Below, one piece after another: positions 34,211 through 43,306 of a stretch of DNA of 64,000 nucleotides (positions are counted from its first letter, which is position 1; every line of letters begins with the position of its first letter). The translations under genes and the position numbers were made by a program. The stretch is from contig JANQPQ010000056.1 of NCBI GenBank assembly GCA_028285445.1, forward strand, positions 364,053-428,052, read 5' to 3'. The stretch is from Cyclobacteriaceae bacterium. Lineage in GTDB: Bacteria; Bacteroidota; Bacteroidia; Cytophagales; Cyclobacteriaceae. The notes under the pieces are model-generated. The model saw only the letters and a list, made by a program, of their open reading frames with translations, searched no databases and was not told the DNA's origin.

Positions 34211-34726
34211 TTAAAACCGAACGTCTATCGTCTTCTTTTCCCTGTTCAGGACAGTCCCCTCTTCGTTATAGTAGATATCCCACTCCACGTTGTCTTTCTT
34301 AAACTCCAATTTGTAAATGATGCTATCAGGTGTTTCGATGAGATCTTTTTCTTTTAGAACCCAGTCAGCAAATTCTGAATTATCTACTGCAGCGAGTACT
34401 TTGGGATTAATATTATGTGTGAAATTTATATCCACCTCTGTTCGTAACCATTTGCCTTCTCCGTCAAACACAGACTTTAACTCAGAACCATCAATTTTGA
34501 ACTTAGTCTCATAAGATTCATTCTCACTTTCAATGGTATACTTGCTAATTCGCGGATACATAGCCTTGAGACGGCTATCAATTAGCTTTTCGGGATCGCT
34601 CTCTGTAGTGGTGGCTGTCTTATTTACGGCCTCAAAATTGTTCTCAGATTCACTTCTATTGCAAGCCAATAGTACAGTAGCCAGAAGAAGGATGGATAGC
34701 TTAAACTTTAGTTTGACCAGCATCAT
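34211..34726 (-). CDS. PepSY-like lipoprotein
   Basis: This is a lipoprotein of about 171 residues. I choose the ATG pair at 34726/34723, which leaves a lipoprotein signal (FKLSILLLATVLLAC); a longer frame to 34789 would add a hydrophilic leader unlikely for an exported protein and overlap the DUF983 gene. The mature part contains two similar PepSY/beta-lactamase-inhibitor-like units. The first is ISKYTIESENESYETKFKID, followed by GSELKSVFDGEGKW. The second is DSIIYKLEFKKDNVEWDIYY, followed by NEEGTVL. Such proteins bind or inhibit partners in the envelope. Its stop abuts the stop of the convergent DUF3883 gene. Confidence 0.75.
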   Translation of the reverse strand: MMLVKLKFKLSILLLATVLLACNRSESENNFEAVNKTATTTESDPEKLIDSRLKAMYPRISKYTIESENESYETKFKIDGSELKSVFDGEGKWLRTEVDINFTHNINPKVLAAVDNSEFADWVLKEKDLIETPDSIIYKLEFKKDNVEWDIYYNEEGTVLNREKKTIDVRF

Positions 34727-34757
34727 CAATTCAATTAATCTCGCACGCTTATCTGAA

Positions 34758-35126
34758 TCAAAGTTCCCTATTGAACCTGATTCCTCCAAACAAATGTAGC
34801 ATCAACGCCCGTGATAACCTAAAGCTCAAAGGGACCAGTAGTATTACCGGGGTCAGTACAATCGCCATGGTCTTAAGCAGGCTATCGAATCCCCAAATAG
34901 CATAAGATACCACTCCTAGTCCGATCATTAGGGCAGTGTTAATGCCATAGCTAAAGTACATGGCGCCAACGTAGAAGCCTGGTTCAGGCTCAAAATCCAC
35001 CTGGCAAACTTCGCAGGTCTTGTACATTTTTGAGAAACCACCTAGATCGTAACTGCTGTTTTTAAACATCTTACCCTTCCGACACCGTGGACATCGCGTT
35101 TTTACTATTGCCTCTAGCCTTCCCAT
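34758..35126 (-). CDS. DUF983 family membrane protein with zinc-ribbon
   Basis: This 122-residue protein has an N-terminal zinc ribbon formed by CPRC (residues 12-15) and CEVC (38-41). The DUF983 signature DFEPEPGFYVGAMYFSYGIN follows, then two transmembrane helices (~60-77 and ~84-103). Function is unknown. An exact -7 box TACCTTTG with TTG 22 bases upstream lies inside the end of the preceding receptor gene (35151-35183), 24 bases before the start, so it may have its own promoter. Confidence 0.85.
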   Translation of the reverse strand: MGRLEAIVKTRCPRCRKGKMFKNSSYDLGGFSKMYKTCEVCQVDFEPEPGFYVGAMYFSYGINTALMIGLGVVSYAIWGFDSLLKTMAIVLTPVILLVPLSFRLSRALMLHLFGGIRFNREL

Positions 35127-35133
35127 GTTTGAA

Positions 35134-37962
35134 CTAATTTAATAATTCGTCAAAGGTAAACGCTATGTAGTAAATCCCACCAATTTGTGGGTTGCCAAAT
35201 CCTGTAGTGTAATAGTCATTGAGCAAATTGGAAGCGCCAAGCTTTACTGATGTTTTCAAAGACTTAATGGCATAAGTTACTTGTGCATCCAGCGTATGAT
35301 AGGCGGGCACTTCTCCTACTCCGAATTCTGACTCCCAAAGAAACTTCTGCTGGAAGTGCCATACTATATTAAAGCCGAGGTTTGGTTTGATTTTGGGATG
35401 ACTTATTCCCAGATTAAATCGGTATTCAGGTGAATTGAAACCTGTTCTAAATCCCGGCCCCCTATCTTCAACCGACTCCAGCGAGTTATATGCCACATTC
35501 CCTTGAACAACATAGCCCTGGGGTAAACGGTAGTCAATTCCTGCTGCCCAACCGGCAGCTGTCAAAGGATCATTGGTACTAATTGTAGTTTGAAAGCGAT
35601 TCTCCACCAGGGTGGTAGGCTGCTGTATGTATTGGATTAAGTCTTGCCTGGCAATAAAGCCATTAAAAGTATTCACATAGCCGTAAACATCAATTAGCAT
35701 TCGGCCATTCATAAGTAAACCCTTGTAGCCTAGCTCAAAGGCAACTACTCGCTCGGGTCGAAATTTCGGAATTACAAATTCTCCCCTGCTGGAGTCCGGT
35801 ACTCCTGCCAGGGTGCTCAAGCCCTCCAATGGAAAGAGACTTCCTTCTTGAAAATAGGTGTTTTGCACCTCAGGGTTCCCACCCACTACCTGGAATCTAC
35901 CCACATCTAAATCCACCCACTGGTCAGATATTGGTGGAAACCTAAAAGCCGTTTGTACAGATCCTCTCAAGTTGCTCGTACGATCTTCCCCAAACGAATA
36001 AACAAATGAGCCTCTGGGAGTTATACGTCCTTCGAACTTCTCGTTCTTGTCATATCGTGCCGAACCTGTCAATTTCAGCCTCTTATCCATGAGCCTTTTT
36101 CCGATCTGCACAAAGGCCCCAAATTGATGTTGAATAATTGGATCACCGGGACGATCGAAAAACACGGACCCATCAGTGTTGATATTGTAAATCCTGTGGT
36201 TAAATCCTACCAGGAGGTCGGCAAATTCCAACTTGTTGCTGAAGTTATACATGCCCTCAATATTGTACATTTTGGTTTTATCAACCACCAATGATCCACT
36301 GGCCATGGTAGTATCTTTTTGGATTGGGGTATTGCGAAGACTGTCTAATAAGAATATAAATTCAGGGGAACCAGGTAAAGGCCTTGCCACTCTGGTAGGG
36401 TTGATCTGCGCTCCAGTCACTTCCCTGTTATCAGCCACTTTGCGGGCAAACCTGTAAGCAGACTCCAAAGGATTGCCCAGCAGTAATGAAGTAGAGAAAG
36501 CCTGAATATAATCCGTATACCAGTCTTCGGAGCTCTTCCAGGCTTCATTGAGTAGCAAGGCAGATGTGCCTGCATCGTAAGTATCGCCAGCATCTTCGCC
36601 CAACATCCAGACTCTCAGAAAGTAATTTGGTGACTGCAGTTCAACACGCGCATTGTATGCTCTGAAGTTTACAAGGCTAAACCTATTCTGTGCGGTATAC
36701 ACTGAGGTACCAGTGCCAAAACCACCAGCGGCGATTAATTGCAGGTCAGAGTTGATGCGATGATGAACTGCGGTGAAAAGACTGGCGTTCTTTGTGTCGT
36801 AGTCTACCAGATCAATTTCCCTGTACCCCGTCCGAGTAACAATTTGATCTGGGAACAGATCAACCACCATTTGAACTGCAGCATCGTAAGCGGGCGTACC
36901 TGGAGTCAGGCCTTGAGCATCCGCCACTCCTGCTCCTACTGATGGTGCAACGTCCAGTAGATTGACAGGCACAATAACTTCATCTCCATACACATTCACC
37001 CCATCATAGCTCGGGCTAGTTTGCTCATTTAGCGAGAGGTCCGTTAAGTCAGTCCTATCTCTATAATCTGTAGCATGCCAATCGATGGCAGAGAGGTATC
37101 CGGCATTTATTTTAAAAGCCCACTTATCATTAATGGCTTTGGCATAGCGCAGATTAACATTGTGAAGTGGACTCGGAGTGTCGCGGTAATCAGCATTGAC
37201 GTGCATCAAACCAGTTTGGTAATAAACGCTTACACCCTGGTAGTCAAATGGATTCTTGCTGGTCATTAGCAGAGTACCATTCATACCTCCCGGCCCGTAT
37301 AAAGCTGAAGAGGCTCCGACCAGCAGTTCCACACTTTCCACATCAAGCTGATTGAGCCCAAAGATATTGCCAGCGGCGAAGCCTAGTCCGGCTGGGGCAT
37401 TGTCTATGCCATCAACCAATTGGTTGAGTCTATAATTGGTATTGCCATTGAAGCCACGGGTATTAGGCATTTTGAAGGTTAGGCTTTGCCGATTCATATC
37501 AACCCCCTTGATGGTGGCCATCTTGTCATAGAAATCCTGGGAGGCATTTTGCCTGATATCCAGTAAGTCAATCTTTTCTATGCTAACAGGAGACTCCAAC
37601 AAACCCTCTTCAAACCTACTAGCGGAAACTACCACTTCCTGGCCGAGAATAGTTTCCTCCTCAAGCTGAATGCTGAAGGATGTTCGGCTGCCATCAAAAT
37701 CTATAACCTGACTCTTGTAACCAATGTGAGAGAAAAATAGCCTGAAGGGAGGAGCGATATCTGTTGTAAAACTAAACTCTCCATTAACGTCACTGATCGT
37801 ACCAACAAAACGGTCCTTGATGCTCACGGTGGCTCCCACAATTGGTTCACCACTTTTAGCATCAGTCAGTTTACCATCTATTTTTAGAGATTGCCCCCAA
37901 CTGCTACCTGAGATAAGTAGAAGTGCTAGTAAACTTTGAAATGGCTTCACAAAATGCTTCAA
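35134..37962 (-). CDS. TonB-dependent outer-membrane receptor with carboxypeptidase-regulatory-like domain
   Basis: This is a receptor of ~942 residues. I place the start at TTG 37962, giving a short signal peptide (KHFVKPFQSLLALLLISGSS, then WGQ); the open frame continues to 38049 but that extension is not signal-like. The N-terminal domain (~25-110) is CarboxypepD_reg-like: DGKLTDAKSGEPIVGATVSI, then FVGTISDVNGEFSF. The plug (~115-230) includes VVVSASRFEEGLLESPVSIE, PNTRGFNGNTNYR and LYGPGGMNGTLLM. The rest is a 22-strand-type barrel ending YYIAFTFDELLN. No SusD partner is adjacent. It is divergent from a small lipoprotein gene, which may be its surface partner. Substrate unknown. Confidence 0.88.
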   Translation of the reverse strand: MKHFVKPFQSLLALLLISGSSWGQSLKIDGKLTDAKSGEPIVGATVSIKDRFVGTISDVNGEFSFTTDIAPPFRLFFSHIGYKSQVIDFDGSRTSFSIQLEEETILGQEVVVSASRFEEGLLESPVSIEKIDLLDIRQNASQDFYDKMATIKGVDMNRQSLTFKMPNTRGFNGNTNYRLNQLVDGIDNAPAGLGFAAGNIFGLNQLDVESVELLVGASSALYGPGGMNGTLLMTSKNPFDYQGVSVYYQTGLMHVNADYRDTPSPLHNVNLRYAKAINDKWAFKINAGYLSAIDWHATDYRDRTDLTDLSLNEQTSPSYDGVNVYGDEVIVPVNLLDVAPSVGAGVADAQGLTPGTPAYDAAVQMVVDLFPDQIVTRTGYREIDLVDYDTKNASLFTAVHHRINSDLQLIAAGGFGTGTSVYTAQNRFSLVNFRAYNARVELQSPNYFLRVWMLGEDAGDTYDAGTSALLLNEAWKSSEDWYTDYIQAFSTSLLLGNPLESAYRFARKVADNREVTGAQINPTRVARPLPGSPEFIFLLDSLRNTPIQKDTTMASGSLVVDKTKMYNIEGMYNFSNKLEFADLLVGFNHRIYNINTDGSVFFDRPGDPIIQHQFGAFVQIGKRLMDKRLKLTGSARYDKNEKFEGRITPRGSFVYSFGEDRTSNLRGSVQTAFRFPPISDQWVDLDVGRFQVVGGNPEVQNTYFQEGSLFPLEGLSTLAGVPDSSRGEFVIPKFRPERVVAFELGYKGLLMNGRMLIDVYGYVNTFNGFIARQDLIQYIQQPTTLVENRFQTTISTNDPLTAAGWAAGIDYRLPQGYVVQGNVAYNSLESVEDRGPGFRTGFNSPEYRFNLGISHPKIKPNLGFNIVWHFQQKFLWESEFGVGEVPAYHTLDAQVTYAIKSLKTSVKLGASNLLNDYYTTGFGNPQIGGIYYIAFTFDELLN

Positions 37963-38059
37963 ATAATTAGGACCTATTCTAACCTTACAAGTATAGCAAT
38001 GAAATCGTTCTATGTAGTAAAAAAAAGCATTTTGAACCCTGCATTGCAAATTAAAATGG

Positions 38060-38067
38060 TATGTTTG
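38060..38067 (+). promoter_or_regulatory. Candidate -7 box for the small lipoprotein gene
   Basis: TATGTTTG is an exact TAnnTTTG match 33 bases before the ATG at 38101. The nearest upstream TTTG (38031-38034) is 25 bases away, longer than usual, so the assignment is tentative. Confidence 0.4.
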
Positions 38068-38100
38068 GAATAGGAATTTATGAATTAACTACTACTTGCT

Positions 38101-38685
38101 ATGGATATTAAAAGACTGACAAAAGGCCTCGTAATGAGCCTCGCAGTGGGAAGTTTCCTGCTTTTTACCTCTTGCGACGACGAATCAGGAGATACTGATC
38201 CGTTAGTTGGAACTTATCAATTCACGGGCGCCACACTGGGACAAGCAATAACAATTACCCTGGCTACGGGTACGGTAGATCTACCGGTTGGAGATGCCCA
38301 AACCACGTCTCTTTTGGTTAGTGCCGGATTGCTGGGAGCACAACCATGTGCAACTGCAACTAATGCCAGAATTGAACTGAGAGCCGACGGCACTTCTTGG
38401 TTTGTCTGCGCAGGTGAAACCGCTGAACTTCAGCAAGGAACCTGGAGCTCTCCATCAGCCACTACACTTGACCTTACCGTATCTGGCTCCGTCACTTCTA
38501 CCGGTCAGGATATTCAAGTTTCCATCACGGACATAACATTGGCTGCTAATGTGTTGACAGGTACGGTTACTAACTTCCCACTACCTTTAGACGCAACTCA
38601 AACTTTGGGCTTGCCATTGCCTGGAAGCGGTACACCGAATATCCAACTGGTCTCAGTAAACATTACCCTGCTTAAGACTCAGTAG
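38101..38685 (+). CDS. Small lipoprotein of unknown function
   Basis: This 194-residue protein has a lipoprotein signal (LVMSLAVGSFLLFTSC) followed by an Asp/Glu-rich linker. The remainder is beta-rich and Thr/Leu-rich: DPLVGTYQFTGATLGQAI, RIELRADGTSWFVCAGET and GTWSSPSATTLDLTVSGS. It resembles small lipocalin-like lipoproteins of Bacteroidota, with two extra cysteines (in QPCAT and FVCAG) that could form a disulphide. It is transcribed away from the TonB receptor gene and is followed by a strong intrinsic terminator. Confidence 0.75.
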   Translation: MDIKRLTKGLVMSLAVGSFLLFTSCDDESGDTDPLVGTYQFTGATLGQAITITLATGTVDLPVGDAQTTSLLVSAGLLGAQPCATATNARIELRADGTSWFVCAGETAELQQGTWSSPSATTLDLTVSGSVTSTGQDIQVSITDITLAANVLTGTVTNFPLPLDATQTLGLPLPGSGTPNIQLVSVNITLLKTQ

Positions 38686-38707
38686 TTTTAGGATAAAGAT
38701 TACGGAA

Positions 38708-38741
38708 GGCCCACTATCTCTCCAGGTAGTGGGCTTTTTTT
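38708..38741 (+). terminator. Intrinsic terminator after the small lipoprotein gene
   Basis: GCCCACTA (38709-38716) pairs perfectly with TAGTGGGC (38727-38734) around a 10-base loop and is followed by seven T residues (38735-38741). It starts about 23 bases after the stop codon. It is the clearest terminator in the window. Confidence 0.92.
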
Positions 38742-38833
38742 ATCAATTTCATTTTGTTAAAAGCCTGCATAGGTTCCAACTGAATTAAAAGCAAGCATAC
38801 ATCACTAACAGTATCCTTTTAGTCTCCTGAGAT

Positions 38834-38863
38834 TTTGGGGCAAATTGCATTATTTTAGTTTTG
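38834..38863 (+). promoter_or_regulatory. Predicted promoter of the DUF1295 gene
   Basis: TTTG (38834-38837), an 18-base spacer and TAGTTTTG (38856-38863) form an exact Bacteroidota-type promoter. The expected start of transcription is near 38870, leaving a very short leader before the GTG start at 38882. Confidence 0.65.
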
Positions 38864-38881
38864 GAATGATGAAAACTCAAA

Positions 38882-39766
38882 GTGACTGAGGGGAAGAAAT
38901 ACAGTCGGCTATCTTCATTTATAGTGGTAATAATAGGCTACCTGGCGGCAGTAATAGTGGGTTACCTATCACTACAGTTCACGGCGACGCTGCATCCCCT
39001 ACTGGCAATCGGCTTTGCTGATTTTGTGGCTACCCTGGTTATTTTCGTCTTTAGCTTTTTCTTTAAAAACTCCAGTATATACGATCCCTATTGGAGCATA
39101 ATTCCCATCCTTATTGCTTTTTATTTTATGCTTATATCTCCAGAGGGTAATGGCACGAGGCAGCTGGTTATTCTCCTCCTTGTCCTTTTCTGGGGAATAA
39201 GGCTTACCCTTAACTGGGCCCGAGGATGGCCGGGTCTGCATCACCAAGATTGGCGTTACGACGACCTTTCAATCAAGACAGGCAAATTCTATTGGCTGGT
39301 AAGCTTTACTGGCATCCACCTTTTGCCAACACTGTTGGTGTTCCTGGGGTGTATTCCTATACTGGCAGCCATGCAGAGCAGTGCACCTTTTGGCCTGCTC
39401 GATTTTCTTGCGGCGCTGGTAACATTTATCGCGGTAGTAATTGAATTGGTTGCTGATGAGCAATTGAAGGTTTTTAAGAAAAAGAAACAGGATCAATCTG
39501 CGGTAGCTCGAAATGGTCTATGGGCCTATTCAAGGCATCCAAACTATTTTGGAGAAGTGCTGTTCTGGGTGGGCCTATTCGCATTTGCAATTTTCCTGTC
39601 TCCTATCGCCAATGCCTGGACTGCCCTTGGAGCTTTAGCGATGATCTTACTATTTGTTTTCATCAGTATACCTATGATGGATAAACGGGGTTTAAGTAGG
39701 AAACCAGGTTATGCACAATACATTAAAGAAGTCTCAGGTTTTTTACCTTGGTTTAAGAAGAGGTAA
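38882..39766 (+). CDS. DUF1295 / steroid 5-alpha-reductase-like membrane protein
   Basis: This 294-residue integral membrane protein has about seven helices. WGIRLTLNWARGWPGLHHQD, then WRY, and the C-terminal GLWAYSRHPNYFGEVLFW are the DUF1295 signatures. The latter is the NADPH-binding-type motif shared with isoprenylcysteine methyltransferases and 5-alpha-reductases. The start is GTG; the two ATG codons just upstream are in another frame and end after a few codons. The promoter placement supports the GTG. The substrate is unknown, presumably a lipid. Confidence 0.87.
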   Translation: MTEGKKYSRLSSFIVVIIGYLAAVIVGYLSLQFTATLHPLLAIGFADFVATLVIFVFSFFFKNSSIYDPYWSIIPILIAFYFMLISPEGNGTRQLVILLLVLFWGIRLTLNWARGWPGLHHQDWRYDDLSIKTGKFYWLVSFTGIHLLPTLLVFLGCIPILAAMQSSAPFGLLDFLAALVTFIAVVIELVADEQLKVFKKKKQDQSAVARNGLWAYSRHPNYFGEVLFWVGLFAFAIFLSPIANAWTALGALAMILLFVFISIPMMDKRGLSRKPGYAQYIKEVSGFLPWFKKR

Positions 39767-39808
39767 ACAGCATTGTTATAATCAACTTGAGTAACTAAAT
39801 TCTATTCT

Positions 39809-40210
39809 ATGAGCGACAACAATATAAAATCCGAAGAACAGTGGAAAGAGGAACTTACCCCGGAGGAATATCACATTCTTAGGGAGAAAGGTACCGAGAG
39901 AGCTTTCACTGGAAAATACTGGGATAAGAAAGATGATGGCGTATACTATTGCGCAGGTTGCGGCACGCCTCTGTTTGATTCAGAAACGAAATTTGAGTCA
40001 GGATCAGGGTGGCCTAGCTTCTATAAGCCGATGGATACCGATAACGTTGAAATAGTGCTTGACAAAAGTCATGGTATGATCAGGGAAGAGGTTGTGTGCA
40101 AGAATTGTGGCGGCCACCTGGGACATGTATTTCCCGATGGCCCGCAACCTAGTGGCCAGCGTTATTGCATGAATTCTGCAGCTCTATCTTTCAAGGAAAA
40201 GGAGGACTAA
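39809..40210 (+). CDS. msrB: Peptide-methionine (R)-S-oxide reductase
   Basis: This 133-residue enzyme reduces methionine-R-sulphoxide in proteins. It has the zinc-binding pairs CAGC and CKNC, the substrate loop [10 protein letters not shown], the segment GHVFPDGP and the catalytic cysteine in RYCMNSAAL near the C-terminus. There is no signal peptide, so it is cytoplasmic. It lies 42 bases downstream of the DUF1295 gene in the same direction and could share its transcript. Confidence 0.97.
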   Translation: MSDNNIKSEEQWKEELTPEEYHILREKGTERAFTGKYWDKKDDGVYYCAGCGTPLFDSETKFESGSGWPSFYKPMDTDNVEIVLDKSHGMIREEVVCKNCGGHLGHVFPDGPQPSGQRYCMNSAALSFKEKED

Positions 40211-40257
40211 CGGGAGGGTATTTGGCTTACTATTTGTACTTTATTATATTGTAAATC

Positions 40258-40296
40258 AATTAAATAGAGTTTTTTAAGTAAACCTCTAATTTAATT
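40258..40296. repeat. A/T-rich inverted repeat between msrB and the next gene
   Basis: AATTAAATAGAG (40258-40269) pairs with CTCTAATTTAATT (40284-40296) with one bulged base and a 14-base loop that contains six T residues. There is no T-run after the stem, so it is not a standard terminator. It ends 31 bases before the next start codon. Confidence 0.5.
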
Positions 40297-40327
40297 ACAA
40301 AAATAGCAGCCTAACCCTTTCGCCTTC

Positions 40328-40879
40328 ATGAGCTTAAGCGCCCTTAATTCCGAAGAAATCCAGAAGTTTCTTACGGCCCACTCTTACCAGGTAATAGTGG
40401 ATGACAAGAGCCTGCAAATTACTAAGGTCAGAAAAAGGCCTTTGGTATTGACAATAGTATTTACTCTGTTTGGGCTCTTCTTTGCCATATTCACCTTGGC
40501 CAATATTGCTTTCCTTTTCATTGGTTTAGCTATGATAGTTTTTCCACATATTCTATTTGCGCTAACCAAGCCGCGTCCCGTTCATGTGAATGTGGATAAG
40601 CAAGAGATCAAGTTTCACGCTGGAGCTTTTTCCAAAGAAAGGAACTACCATTTTGATGCACTGAAGAACATTGAGCTGAAGGATTTCATCATAAACAGTG
40701 ACGCAAACCCTTTTAGCGACAGCACCAAACAATACATTCACACGATTAGCTTAAACTTCGACGAAGGTAGAAATGAAGATCTTTTCGAAATCAGCGACAG
40801 AGACTACCATTCAGCAGACATAATCGAGGGATTTATTGAAAGTCTAAGAGGCATTTTCACGAGGCCTGACCCGGCGTAG
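40328..40879 (+). CDS. Membrane protein of unknown function
   Basis: This 183-residue protein has two closely spaced transmembrane helices (~38-57 and ~60-78) joined by a short turn. A mostly beta C-terminal cytoplasmic domain follows (VHVNVDKQEIKFHAGAFSKE, then ISLNFDEGRNEDLFEIS), resembling a PH-like membrane-associated domain. I do not recognise a named family. It begins 117 bases after msrB behind an A/T-rich inverted repeat. Confidence 0.7.
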   Translation: MSLSALNSEEIQKFLTAHSYQVIVDDKSLQITKVRKRPLVLTIVFTLFGLFFAIFTLANIAFLFIGLAMIVFPHILFALTKPRPVHVNVDKQEIKFHAGAFSKERNYHFDALKNIELKDFIINSDANPFSDSTKQYIHTISLNFDEGRNEDLFEISDRDYHSADIIEGFIESLRGIFTRPDPA

Positions 40880-40977
40880 TTACCGCCTAATTCATCATTC
40901 TGCCTTCAGTAAAAACATATTGGCAATAGATCGCAATATTGCATGCAATTGATAAGCCCATTACCTTAATTAACAGG

Positions 40978-41949
40978 ATGATACGAATCATTCTTAGCCT
41001 AATACTCATTGCCCAAGTATCCACCATTTCGTTTGGCCAGGAAGTCACCACTCCTCCTCTGAGGAATCAACCAAAGATCGAATTCATTGACGATCAACAC
41101 CTAATGCTGTTCGGCGGTTATAACGCGTCGGGATTTGCAAAGATGAATGACACCTGGATTTGGGATGGCAAGCAATGGCAAGAGCGTGAAACAACTTCCA
41201 ACCCACCAGCAAGGGGTTCACATGCCATGGTTACCATACCTAATGAGCGCGCCGTTTTGCTATTTGGGGGCAATGGGGAAAATGGCCCCCTCAATGACAC
41301 CTGGATCTATAAAGATAACACCTGGGAAGAGTGGAAAGGAGACGGCCCTTCTCCGCGCTATCAGCACATGCTAACATATGATACCAAAAGAAAGAAGGTG
41401 GTGCTATTTGGTGGTGCTATTGGTAGAACCGTTGATTCGACTCGAGTATACACCTACTTTAATGACACCTGGGAGTTCGATACAAATTCGGGGTGGAGCC
41501 TGGTAACTGAGACAGGGCCTCCACCCAGAGCATACGGAGGGCTTACCTACAATTCAAAAGACGAAAAGACAGTTTTGTGTTGCGGATACAACCGTGAAAA
41601 CGGTCGGCAGTCCTTATCCGATACGTGGACCTTGGATGGCAACACATGGACACTAATCAATGAGGGCCAAATCAATCCCCTCGATCATATTCAACTTGTA
41701 ACCACCGACCAGGATATGCCACTGACATTTGGAGGTTGGACCGGTAGCGATTATGAAGGCGAAACGTGGATACTTGATAAAAAGCACTGGAGTCAAATAA
41801 CTACCGTGGGGCCATCTCCACGCAGCGCCTATGGGCTGGCGACTAACCCAAAATCTGGGGCTGTAGTACTTTATAGCGGATGGGGACCAGACGGCGCGAT
41901 AGATGACTTATGGATCTTCTCAAATCAGCGGTGGGCGAAGATATATTAG
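40978..41949 (+). CDS. Secreted kelch-repeat beta-propeller protein
   Basis: This 323-residue exported protein has a signal peptide (MIRIILSLILIAQVSTISFG), which fixes the start at ATG 40978 rather than the open frame start at 40939. About six kelch blades follow with the repeated pattern LFGGxxxxGxxNDTWxxxxxxW: MLFGGYN, LLFGGNGENGPLNDTWIY, VLFGGAIG, VLCCGYN, LTFGGWTG and VLYSGWGPDG. It has no catalytic domain, so it is probably a protein- or glycan-binding propeller in the periplasm or at the surface. One blade has CC in place of FG (VLCCGYN). Confidence 0.85.
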   Translation: MIRIILSLILIAQVSTISFGQEVTTPPLRNQPKIEFIDDQHLMLFGGYNASGFAKMNDTWIWDGKQWQERETTSNPPARGSHAMVTIPNERAVLLFGGNGENGPLNDTWIYKDNTWEEWKGDGPSPRYQHMLTYDTKRKKVVLFGGAIGRTVDSTRVYTYFNDTWEFDTNSGWSLVTETGPPPRAYGGLTYNSKDEKTVLCCGYNRENGRQSLSDTWTLDGNTWTLINEGQINPLDHIQLVTTDQDMPLTFGGWTGSDYEGETWILDKKHWSQITTVGPSPRSAYGLATNPKSGAVVLYSGWGPDGAIDDLWIFSNQRWAKIY

Positions 41950-42009
41950 CCCTTCGTTATCAAACCAACTTAGCATTTAGCTTAATTTTGCAAAGCTAAA
42001 TCTCTGAAT

Positions 42010-43230
42010 TTGCAATTCGATATTATCATCATTGGTTCGGGAATCGTGGGCCTGGCTACGGCTTTCAAGATTAAAAGAAGAAAGCCGGGGATTAGGCTAG
42101 CAATAATAGACAAAGAAGATAAGATTGCCGCTCACCAAACTGGCCATAATAGCGGAGTAATCCATTCTGGCTTGTATTACAAACCAGGAAGCCTCAAAGC
42201 CACAAACTGTGTTAATGGATATCAGCAGCTTATTGAGTTTTGTAACGAGCATGAAGTGCCATATGAGCTTTGTGGAAAGATAGTAGTCGCCACCCGACAG
42301 GAGCAATTACCCCAACTTGATACGCTTTATTCACGAGGAACCGAAAATGGCCTGAACGGGATTAAAAGGCTTAGGAAAGAAGAACTGCAAGAATATGAAC
42401 CGCAGGTACAAGGCCTGGCCGGATTACATGTACCACAGACCGGAATTATTGATTACAAAGCCGTTTGCGGAAAGCTAGCCGAACTGGTATTTCACAAGGA
42501 GACGGAAATTAAGCTGGGCGAGCAGGTAAAGGCTATAAAAAAGCAAAAGAATTTAACTCTGGTAGCTACGAACAAAAATACTTATACCACCAGGCTGGTT
42601 ATCAACTGTGCCGGACTCTATTCTGATAAAATTGCGGAAATGGCTGGTGTGAAAACCAACATCAAAATCATTCCATTTCGTGGAGAATATTATAAGCTAA
42701 AAAAAGGAAGTGACCACCTCGTGCGTAATTTGATTTACCCGGTACCAGACCCTTCATTCCCTTTCCTGGGCGTACATTTTACCAGGATGATTGATGGCGG
42801 AATTGAGGCAGGGCCAAATGCTGTACTTGCGTATCAGCGGGAGGGTTATAAAAAGTCGCAGGTAAACCTTAAAGAGCTATTTGAAACGTTGTCTTGGCCT
42901 GGTTTTCAGAAAGTTGGAATGAAGTACTGGAAAACCGGTATGGGTGAAATGTATCGGTCTTATTTCAAAAGTGCCTTTGCCCGGGCACTACAAGAATTGG
43001 TGCCGGCCGTGGAGGAAAAAGATCTTATTCCCGGCGGAAGTGGCGTTAGAGCGCAAGCCTGTGATCGGTCAGGTAAATTACTTGATGATTTCCTAATTCT
43101 TGAAAATGATTCATCTGTAAACGTATGCAATGCTCCTTCTCCAGCCGCTACATCATCACTGTCAATTGGCTCCACTGTTGCCTCTAAGGCCCTCAAGAGA
43201 TTTCAGTCTCTCGATTACAAATTCCAATAA
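42010..43230 (+). CDS. lhgO: L-2-hydroxyglutarate oxidase
   Basis: This is a 406-residue FAD enzyme of the DAO family. The N-terminal dinucleotide-binding motif is IIIGSGIVGLATAFKI. HQTGHNSGVIHSGLYYKPGS, then KATNC, is the flavin/substrate segment typical of LhgO, and GLHVPQTGIIDY, FRGEYYKL and GPNAVLAYQREGY match the family. It oxidises L-2-hydroxyglutarate to 2-oxoglutarate, a metabolite-repair reaction. The start is TTG at 42010, the only start that leaves the Rossmann motif at the usual distance. An exact TAATTTTG box lies at 41983-41990, without a clear -33 box. Confidence 0.92.
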   Translation: MQFDIIIIGSGIVGLATAFKIKRRKPGIRLAIIDKEDKIAAHQTGHNSGVIHSGLYYKPGSLKATNCVNGYQQLIEFCNEHEVPYELCGKIVVATRQEQLPQLDTLYSRGTENGLNGIKRLRKEELQEYEPQVQGLAGLHVPQTGIIDYKAVCGKLAELVFHKETEIKLGEQVKAIKKQKNLTLVATNKNTYTTRLVINCAGLYSDKIAEMAGVKTNIKIIPFRGEYYKLKKGSDHLVRNLIYPVPDPSFPFLGVHFTRMIDGGIEAGPNAVLAYQREGYKKSQVNLKELFETLSWPGFQKVGMKYWKTGMGEMYRSYFKSAFARALQELVPAVEEKDLIPGGSGVRAQACDRSGKLLDDFLILENDSSVNVCNAPSPAATSSLSIGSTVASKALKRFQSLDYKFQ

Positions 43231-43306
43231 CGGAGCAGCTTAAAAATATTTCTTCCTTACAAAATGAAGTCGCTGTTACTGCGTTATGATACTCAGAGAA
43301 TTTCCT

